Source: Tribonema minus (lineage: Eukaryota > Sar > Xanthophyceae > Tribonematales > Tribonemataceae). From it: a stretch of DNA of 64,000 bases. The position numbers and the translations under genes are program-made. The stretch covers positions 62,001 through 126,000 of the forward strand of contig JAFCMP010000048.1 in assembly GCA_017506865.1 (NCBI GenBank), in the 5' to 3' direction. Shown in pieces: positions 56,801 through 64,000 of the stretch (the first letter of the stretch is position 1; the number at the start of each line of letters is the position of its first letter). The notes beneath the pieces are model-generated. The model searched no databases. It had not been told where the DNA came from and saw only the letters and a list, made by a program, of their open reading frames with translations.

Positions 56801-57917
56801 AATGACCCCCCACATGTCTTTGAGATGAACACAAGTCGGCACAGTTGGAGAATGCCAACAGAGAATGGATCCATGTCGTGAGGCGCGTGACAGCCAGCAA
56901 GCTGCAACAGCATTGTAAACGCACAGGACCAACCGGTCCAAGAAGGCATGCGCATGATAGCTGGTGACGCTGTGCGAGCAACACGCTGCCCGGTGATGCT
57001 CCAAACCTAACCTCATGCAGCGCCTTTCGCGGGTTCCGCGCAAAGTCGTGGTGCTCCCCCAGCGTCTGGGGCAGGTTGGCGACGACAAAGTCAGCGACGT
57101 CGCCGCCGTGGTCGCCGTGGCCGTCGAACACGCCGAACAGCGCCTGAGCGGGGTCCCCCATGAAGTTGGGCAACGCCTGCATGATGATGATGATGGCGCG
57201 AAGAAAAGCACATAAGCGCGGAATCAATGTTAATGGTGCAGCGCAGCAGACTAATGTCATTGCGAAGCGACTTGGCGATGCCAGCCTTCACTCCTGTGTG
57301 TCAACTTCACCATCCGAAACGGGCGTCTCTCGCGCTGCCTGCCTCTACTACATAAAACTGCCTGGGCCCACATAAACTTGACGCGACAACAGAACAAGCA
57401 GAAAGTGGCAGGTGACACCAACAAATGTTTTGGAACCTTGAGGGGTAAAGCTTACCAGTACCCTGTCTTGATTCTTTTTCGGCAAAGGATTCCCCTTCGA
57501 AGACACCATCATCCCCGCCTGACAGCACCACGCCACTGACCCAGCGGCGCAGCTGGGAGGGTCCTCCTGAGTCCCACCGCTGGGCGCCTGAATGGTGTGG
57601 GCAGGGGCAGTCTGCTGATTGTGCAAGGGGCCCTCGCCGCCAGCAGGGCAGTCGCAGGCACCCGTGTCGCAATCTTGGCCGGCAGCCAGATGGCGTTTCT
57701 TCTTGCTGTTGAAGAGCCTCGTGACGAACCATACCCAGAGTATGGTCAGTAAGGTGGCGAGGAGGAGGGCGGTGTCCGACTGAGCCCATTCCGCCAGCGC
57801 GAAGCCCATTCCTTGCGCACCAGTGTGAGCGAACCTTGTTTTGGGAGGGGTCGACCCTAGGGTGCCGGCGCCAGGCGGCCTGCTGCACACCGTGCGCTCT
57901 CTAGCGCTGCTGCGCAT
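53862..57917 (-). CDS. Membrane-anchored PP2C-type protein phosphatase
   Basis: Six minus-strand exons: 57917-57456 (or from ATG 57809), 57176-57012, 56660-56619, 56309-56065, 54756-54409, 53922-53862; about 440 residues, all phases agree. The N-terminus has one membrane segment (TALLLATLLTILWVWFVTRL) and a basic stop. PP2C motifs follow in order: KKNQDRVLV, FGVFDGHGDHGGDVADFV, TFVGVNDMLLEQPE, FGGTTAVVALV, WVANCGDSRAV, SSRVWLDAQQTMVGLAMSRS then LGDLAVKRVGVVPDPVV, LLLASDGIWTFVSTDEAV, and RDDISALLIALQPSD. The metal-binding Asp residues (VFDGHG, ASDGIW, DDI) are present, so the enzyme should be an active Mg/Mn-dependent Ser/Thr phosphatase facing the cytosol. Loops in the domain carry Gly-rich insertions. 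The start at 57917 adds 36 residues before the anchor. Confidence 0.92.
54785..55180 (-). repeat. About six tandem units of 55-65 bp in PP2C intron 4
   Basis: On the minus strand the unit reads CACACATCGCTGCGGCTGAC, then ACGGTCGACTGCTTACGAGC and GCACGCATCG, with small changes from copy to copy. It ends at the acceptor of exon 5. Units drift in length. Confidence 0.85.
55183..55217 (-). repeat. Acceptor-edge copy of PP2C exon 5
   Basis: On the minus strand ACGCAG then TGGGGCTCGCCATGTCGCTC matches the start of the real exon (GTTGGTCTCGCCATGTCGCG). It would encode VGLAMSLS for VGLAMSRS. The acceptor AG is intact; read-through stops at once. Confidence 0.8.
55935..55985 (-). repeat. Donor-edge copy of PP2C exon 4
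   Basis: On the minus strand GGGGCTCAGCAGCTCATCTT followed by GGTGAGCC resembles the exon end GGGCTCAGCAGCAGAGTGTG with donor GTGAGT at 56064. Confidence 0.65.
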
Positions 57918-58089
57918 GCTGCTTGAGCCCTTGACCCTGCCAGGACGACTGCAAAGCCGCCCGCATTGCTAGTTGTGTTGTCTCTCCAGGCTGGTGTGAA
58001 GTTGGAATAAAGAGGAAAAGCTCCTTTTTTTTGATTCGAGGTACACACACGACACGGCGAGCGCTCCGGAGCTAAGAGCAGCTGCGGGC
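57918..58089. promoter_or_regulatory. Shared promoter of PP2C and alpha/beta hydrolase
   Basis: The starts diverge with 172 bases between them. TTTTTTTTGATTC lies at 58024 and no TATA box is obvious. Confidence 0.5.
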
Positions 58090-61000
58090 ATGCGCGCCAT
58101 TAGCCTGATATTGGCCCTATGCCTCGTGCACAGCTGCTGGTGCTGGGCGCTCCGGACTCCTCTGGGAACCGCACTGCGATCTAATGCCGCTGCTGCAGCT
58201 GCGAGATCCCATGCATGGAGCAGAGGACTGTCCATGGTGGCGCCAGCAGGCGATGTGTCCGAAAGGTACGTCACATGCAATGATATGGAGCATTGCCACC
58301 ACAGAATCCATCGCTGATTACGTGATAGCTGAACAACCTCAACTTGCTGCATCATGATGGGATCCTGCACAGGGCACTTGACATCAAAGTGGGGCCACTC
58401 AAGAGGGAGTGCCTGCCTCTCACGACGGGCGTATCCATGGAGGTGCTGTCGCAGCTGCCGTCCAGGCGCTCGGACCCGCGCGCGAAGCATCTCCCACCTC
58501 TGCTTTTCATACATGGATCTTATCACGGAGCCTGGTGCTGGGCTGAGCATTGGATGCCATTCCTCGCTGGCAAAGGCTACGAAACGTACTCCATCAGCTT
58601 GCGCGGTACATCTGGCACACCAGCGCCTGCTGCTGCGGAGGGCGAGGTAAGAGATCTTGCGCTGTCCTCATGCTCTCACGACATCAGCACGTTCCAACAG
58701 AGCTGCGTAAGCCGTGTTGAGGGTGAACTGCCACGGTACTGCACTGCATGCGTTGCTGTGAGTGCCCCTGCTTCGTAACATCAGTCGCGCCCGCCACAGC
58801 CTGCATGGTGCGCAGATTACTGCCCTCTCAGCGCTGCGCCAGCCACCACTGCCGTGCACGACAAAGAATGCGCAAGCCTCCAGCGGCTTGCGTACCATTC
58901 CAAGCCAACAGCTGGCGACCAGTGCCACAGCCCCATCACATCACTCACTGTCTCATGCTGCTGCAGTGAGTCATGCACCACATCAGTACTTCATGCCTGC
59001 AGCCGCCTGTGAAGACTACCGTTGCTTGGTAACCGGTCACAAAGAAAGCGCGACACCAGCCCCATCGTCCGTCCAGAGCATCTCGCCCGTCAACCCACTC
59101 CCCCGTGCCTGCGGCGGCCGCTGACCATCACCAATGCATCGCAACAGCTCACAAGCCCCCACCAGCACAAGTCTCACACGCCAACCCAACCGCCCGCGCC
59201 TCCTGCAGCGGCCGGCAACGATGGCATGGTGACAGCTCACATGCCCATAGTCAATAGTAGCGTCTCGCCCACCGGCCTCATCGCCCCTCTGCCTGCAGCC
59301 GCCGGTGAAAAGCGTAAAGGCGTCGGAGCACGTGGCGGACCTGCGCGCGTTCATGGATGCGGCGCTGCCCGGGCGCCGCCCGCTGCTGGTGGCGCACAGC
59401 TTCGGCGGCCTCATCGTCATGCAGGTGTGTGGGGGGGTAGGGGGTAGGTAGGCTTGCTGCATGGTTGAAGCCTCAGCGCTCAACGCTGATGGCGCGCACT
59501 TCGGCGGCCTCATCGCCATGCAGCTGTGGGGGGGGTACGGGTAGGTAGGCTTGCTGCACGCCTGACTGAATTGTGGAAGCCTCAGCATTTGACACTGGTG
59601 GCTGGTCAGTAAGCTTATAGCGCGCCTGACTGCATGGTGGAAGCCTCAACGCTCAGCACTCGAGACGTGCACAGCCTCGGCGGCCTTCTCATCATGAGAT
59701 GGGGGGGTAGGGGTAGGTAGACTACCTATAGGGGGCATGTAGGGCACCTGAAACGCCTGACAGATTGTTTTTCGAACCTCAACGCTCAGCGCTAGTGGCG
59801 CGCAGCTTCGGCGGCCTCGACGTCACGCACTAGGGGTAAGAATGTGTGCGCCTGACAGGCAGTCATGAGGCCTGAACGGTCAACGTCAAGGGTTGGCTGT
59901 CGGAGCGCGCGGGAGCAGAATGTCGGTTTTCGGCACAGCGCGCTGAGCAGCAGCCGCTGATAAACAAGAGCATCTTCTTGGACTCTAAGTTGGCGCGACG
60001 CTAGGAGGCCTTCCGATGTTTGCTGTCCAGTCAGAAAACTTTTTTGCCAAGTTCACCGCTGTGCACTGTGCAATGCAGCAGCCCAGTGGGCCGACAATAC
60101 TGCAGCCCCACTTCATCTGTACAACCTGGGTTTCAGCCACGTGTCGACGCTGCAGTCCCTCCGCGTGCCGAGCCCGTTCCAAGCGCCGCTCCCCGCATGT
60201 AACCCCCTAGACCACATGCCTCAACGCTCAGCTCTCTTGCGACCGCCGCCACAGCTCATGGCCGCCGCAGCTCATGGCGGCGCTACCCGTTTCACTCGCC
60301 CCGCATCGCATGTAAACCCCTAGACTACATGCCTCAACTACATGCTTCAACGCTCAGCTCTCACGCAACTGCCGCCGCAGCTCATGGCGGCGCTGCCGGC
60401 CCCATTCCATGCGCTGCACACCGGACGTATGTAGCCCCCTAGACTTCATGCCTCAACGCTCGGTTCTCTCGCGCGACCGCCCTCGCAGCTCATGGCGCAT
60501 CGCACGAAAACCCCTAGACTACATGCCTCAACGCTCAGCTCTCGCGCAACTGCTGCAAAGTAACCACCTACTTGAAGTAGACTACATGACTCAACGCTCA
60601 GGTCTCTCGCGCGACCGCCCTCGCAGCTCATGGCAGCGCTGCCGGACCCGTTCCACGCGCCTCGCATTGCGAGTATCCCCTCCGCGTGCCGAACCCGTTC
60701 CGCGCGCCGCGCATCGCACCCAACTCCCTAGACTACATGCCTTAACATGCTCAGCTCTCTGTGACCGCCGTCGCAGCTCATGGCGCATCGCACGAAAAAC
60801 CCCTAGACTACATGCCTCAACGCTCAGCTCTCGCGCAACTGCTGCAAAGTAACCACCTACTTGAAGTAGACCACATGCCTCAACGCTCAGCTCTCGCGCG
60901 ACCGCCGTCGCAGCTCTTGGCAGCGCTGCCGGATCCGCGAGCGGCGCTGTCCGGCGCCGCCGTGTTCTGCTCCGTGCCGCCCTCCGGCAACGGGCCGATG

Positions 61001-62863
61001 GCGGGGCGGTTCCTGCGGGAGCGGCCCATAGCGGCCATCAAGATACTGGTGGGGTTCGTGCTGAAGCTGGCGACGCAGTGGCAGTGGCTCGCGCGCGACC
61101 TGTTCTTTGACAGGGCGCTGCCGCAGGAGGACCTATCACGGTGAGCGCTGCTGCTGCCCCGTTCGCTGCCGCAGAAATCTGCTGCCGCACATTGTGCGGA
61201 AACCTGCTGCGACGCTCGTTCTGTGGAAACCCTGCTTGGTGACGCGCGGGTCAGGGTTTTGGGGGAGAGGGCGCGGCGGTTTTTACGTTTTTGTGTGGTG
61301 CACATGAGCTCTGACGCAGGCGGTGCTCGCAGCAAGGTTCAACGCCATTTTGACCGAAACGTAATTGCTCGCCTGAGACATGAGTCGGAGCAGGACCCAA
61401 CCTAGCCAAAATTCTGCCCTAAGTGAAGCTCCGCACCGCCTCACAGCCATATGCCAGCGTGCACTGACGGAAGCATTTCAAATGTGAGGCTTCCCGCATC
61501 GCGGCGGTGTGCGATGCACATGCGGTGCTGTACTTGTGAGCCACATACTTGAAGTTGATGTTTGCGTGGCTGCGAAATGCGGTACGCAGCGGCTTGCCGC
61601 ACGCATGCTGCATGGACACCCACAATAGAGTGTTTGCATGCCCATTGTACTGGACTGGTGCTTGTTGAGTATGCAGAGATCAATGGCGTGATCTGGCCTG
61701 ATGAGCATCGGCCACTTCAAACTGCAAGACAACACGCACGCTTGGCAACTTGAGCGCTGCGCGCAGCATATGCGGCCTGCCAGCGGTGACACTGGTGGCA
61801 AGCAAAACTGATTGAAATCCACCTTCACATCTTCAGAACGTTCAAGTCTTCGTCGAATGCCCTCATACCACATCACACTATACAATCTTGTATCAATCAG
61901 TATATGAATGTATACCATCTCATTTGCGCTGGTGACAGGTACATGAAGCACTTCAAGGCGGACTCGCAGATTGGTCTGGACCTGAAGGACCTGAGCCCGG
62001 TGCTGCCCAGCAAGAGCGCTGATGCGGATGGGCGTGCGCCGTGGCTTGCACTGGCGCCGCCAATCATGGTCGCCGGCGCCGAGAAAGACTACATTGTGGA
62101 TGAACGGTGCGTGCTTGATGCACAGTATAGTAAGACACAGCTGCACGTTGTAGTAAGACACAGCCTTGCAGTAGTCAAATGACCTTGGTGTGGTGTGCAG
62201 CGTGTGGAAATGTGCTCCGACTTTATGGTTCCGGGAAGAAGCATTTCCTGGTCGGTGAGTGGGATACGCATGTGGCGCATACCTACAGGAAGTACACATA
62301 CTGGACCATTTGTAGGCACGAGTTTCATTGCGCTGTCACCCTCGCACTTTCTGATTTTATCAAGCAGTCAGTCTTGAGCTGCAGGGTAACATTAGTATAC
62401 TTGAAGTATGCCTCATCGGCAGCCACCTGGCATGCACTTGTTGATGCATTGCATGACAGCGCCCGGCGCCAATGTCCCTTGTGCACAGGCTGGCTGTAAG
62501 CAGCTGCGTCACTGCATAATGCGTCGCTACAGAGTCACACACGGCTGGGTTCACTGTGACCGACAGACTCTCGAGCGCCACCCCCACACACCTGCTAGGG
62601 CACAGCAGCCGCCATTGTTTGTGAAATTTTCAGCCCACATGATGCTGAGCACCACAGACTGCTTGTCCCCTGCCGCCGTGCCCGCGCGCCGCAGAGGCGT
62701 GATGGACACTGCCGAGTTCATGGGCACGCAGCCCGAGATGATACCACTCGCGCCGCACGACGTCATGCTCGGCCCGCAGTACGTGCTGGGCGTATCGCGC
62801 CTGCTGTCGTGGCTCGAGTCCCAGGAGTTCTCACGGACGGCGCCCGCCGCGCCGGCGCGCTGA
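58090..62863 (+). CDS. Secreted or plastid-targeted alpha/beta hydrolase
   Basis: Six exons in consistent phase: 58090-58265, 58373-58646, 59299-59424, 60914-61140, 61939-62106, 62695-62863, about 345 residues. It begins with a signal peptide (MRAISLILALCLVHSCWCWA) and a Ser/Arg/Ala-rich transit-like part. The fold follows: LPPLLFIHGSYHGAWCWAEH (oxyanion-hole HG), GYETYSISLRGTSGTP, VAHSFGGLIVMQ with the nucleophile Ser, PPIMVAGAEKDYIVDE with the catalytic Asp, and MIPLAPHDVMLGP with the His. The complete triad shows that it should be an active esterase or lipase. A plastid location is likely from the signal-plus-transit layout but no Phe cleavage motif is clear, so secretion is possible. Introns 2 to 4 carry ladders of junction copies. 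Confidence 0.9.
58995..59220 (+). repeat. Acceptor-edge copies before hydrolase exon 3
   Basis: The real acceptor region CTGCCTGCAG then CCGCCGGTGAAAAGCG (59289-59314) has counterparts at 58995-59018 (ATGCCTGCAG CCGCCTGTGAAGAC), 59104-59127 (CCTGCGGCGGCCGCTGACC) and 59193-59216 (CTCCTGCAG CGGCCGGCAACG). Each is preceded by a CATC-rich stretch. Confidence 0.75.
59490..59840 (+). repeat. Three donor-edge copies after hydrolase exon 3
   Basis: CTTCGGCGGCCTCATCGTCA (exon) with donor and GGGGGGGTAGGGGGTAGGTAGG recurs at 59496-59545, 59676-59725 and 59803-59840. The nucleophile elbow codons are kept in part (HFGG, LGG, SFGG). The first copy reads ATGCAGCTGTGGGG, i.e. donor GT lost to CT. Confidence 0.9.
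60140..60830 (+). repeat. Six or more acceptor-edge copies before hydrolase exon 4
   Basis: The real edge (GCGACCGCCGTCGCAG then CTCTTGGCAGCGCTGCCGG, exon from 60914) is preceded by copies with CGCAG CTCATGGC at about 60253, 60378, 60486, 60628 and 60774, plus partial ones. Each is preceded by ACTACATGCCTCAACGCTCA. Some extend to GCAGCGCTGCCGGACCCGTT. Unit length 90-150 bases. Confidence 0.93.
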
Positions 62864-63410
62864 GCAAGTTGAAGATTGAAGTTGAAGTTTGACGGCCGGG
62901 TGGGTGGGGGAGGGGGGGCTGGCGTCATGGATGTTGTGTCGATACTGCTGGACCCTTCTTTGTTGTTCTGTTCAGAGTACGCGCGTCACACCTGGCCCTT
63001 AATACACGCTTACATTAGAGAGGTGATGTCATTGAGGCTGTTCGACACACGTTCATTGTGCTGTTGCCTGCTGTGCGTATGCCACGCTGTCTCAGCTGTC
63101 TGTGCACATATGCCAACTGTGCTTCATCGGTGTTGTCGTGCTGCGGCAGCATGCCATGTGCGATTTACAGCTTTGGTTCACCGAGTCAGGGTCTCCCGCG
63201 AGTCAACGGTTAACTTTGAACTGCCAGCAGCGATGACATCAAAAAAAAGCTAGCACGCATGGGACGCCATCAGTGTATGTTCCACACTCTTGTTTGCCGA
63301 TTACAGTGGGCATCGGTCACCCAATAACGTCGGGCAGCTGCAGCAAGGCAGCACTTCCGCGCTGAGTACATCACTGAAGTTGAAGCTTCAGCTTCGCCTG
63401 AAGTGCGTAG
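62864..63410. other. Intergenic region before BBS2
   Basis: AAGTTGAAGATTGAAGTTGA lies just beyond the hydrolase stop and TGAAGTTGAAGCTTCAGC just before the BBS2 start. No other feature noticed. Confidence 0.4.
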
Positions 63411-64000
63411 ATGCAGCTGTCTCCAGCGTTTGAGTTCAACCTGGGGACGTCCATCAAGCCTAAGCAAGCCTGCATCGGCAAATGTGAGTGGCAAGATCCC
63501 ACAGAAGCTAAGACTTGAGGAGAGGAAAATTGGTTCACGCGTCCTTGCTTGATTCCCATCCTCTGATTGCGCTCTGCAGATGACGGGAAGCATCCTTGTC
63601 TTACGGTGGCGACAGCAGCGGGAAAGGTTCTCATTCACAACGCTCATGAGAAGGCACTCCAACAGGGCGGCACCGCGGATCCTGCGATCAAGTTCCTCAA
63701 CATCAACCGCAAGGCACGTTAACAAATGTGATCATTTGCACGTTCACAAACGTGATCATTTGTTTGTAGTCGAGCCACTGACTGAAGTCACCACCACAAT
63801 AAATAAGGCCATAGCTTGCAATACTCATGCCAGTTAACTGGCAGGGAAAACGAAGCTTTGAGCCTCAACCGCATCATGCATCAATCGGCAGCTGCGTGCA
63901 TGGATCTGACCTGGTTCATCGCACGAGCTGCATTGCTATAGCATCGACGCACCCTTGCAGCAGCGCGCTGACACAGCGACTACGCGCTCCGCACCTGCTG
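63411..64000 (+). CDS. BBS2: BBS2, BBSome subunit (first two exons, runs off the window)
   Basis: Exon 1, 63411-63483, encodes MQLSPAFEFNLGTSIKPKQA then CIGK and ends phase 1 before GTGAGT. Exon 2 from 63580 completes the junction codon to give CIGKYDDGKHPCLTVATAAG, then KVLIHNAHEKALQQGG and IKFLNINRKA. BBS2 elsewhere starts with a short beta strand, then (I/V)GKYDGKHPCL..AT..GKV..H.PH and later FLNIN, so the match is clear and covers the first blade of its beta-propeller. The exon ends near 63713-63717 (GCACGTTAAC; donor ambiguous). The BBSome carries membrane proteins in cilia, so this organism makes flagella. The rest of the gene lies to the right. Confidence 0.9.

Overview
This window is nuclear DNA of a eukaryotic, flagellated, photosynthetic protist. 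Genes are split by many introns (GT..AG, with donors often GTGCGT or GTGAG), and coding exons are very GC-rich. Several genes start with a signal peptide followed by a transit-like stretch with Phe at or next to the predicted cleavage point (AFT, AFVP), which is typical of complex red-lineage plastids. Flagellar and ciliary genes (BBS2, an LRRC46-like LRR protein) sit beside a plant-like plastid set. A haptophyte fits best; an ochrophyte or cryptophyte cannot be excluded. The host was inferred from these signs, not from a search.

Layout: 1-3.6 kb, no confident gene. 3.6-18.3 kb (+), a membrane hybrid histidine kinase with HisKA, HATPase and receiver domains, in 12 recognisable exons (5' end not found). 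18.3-22.2 kb, mostly unassigned. 22.6-24.9 kb, a head-to-head pair: plastid ribosomal protein bS21 (-) and a conserved plastid-targeted protein (+). 26.3-34.0 kb (+), a NEMP/TMEM194-type nuclear-envelope membrane protein. 36.8-39.8 kb, a head-to-head pair: TatD-type deoxyribonuclease (-) and mitochondrial COQ10 (+). 40.8-44.5 kb (+), an EF-hand protein. 46.6-48.9 kb (-), the LRRC46-like protein, head-to-head with a plastid-targeted SEC-C/YchJ-type protein (49.2-50.05 kb, +). 50.7-52.8 kb (-), a destruction-box protein, perhaps securin-like. 53.9-57.9 kb (-), a membrane-anchored PP2C phosphatase, head-to-head with an alpha/beta hydrolase (58.1-62.9 kb, +). 63.4 kb to the end (+), the first two exons of BBS2.

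The most striking feature is how the long introns are built. In gene after gene the intron next to a splice junction holds a series of decaying copies of that same junction. Copies of donor-side junctions (exon 3' end plus GT site) lie downstream of the real one; copies of acceptor-side junctions (AG plus exon 5' end) lie upstream. The copy nearest the true exon is usually the longest and most alike. At least 15 junctions in six genes show this. Introns therefore appear to have grown by repeated local duplication across splice junctions, leaving ladders of decoy splice sites. Telomere-like CCCTAA/TTAGGG tracts and a short TTGAAGTT-type motif recur in the same introns, and two small dispersed repeats are shared between distant introns. 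Promoter regions, in contrast, are compact: three head-to-head gene pairs are separated by only about 95-170 bp.
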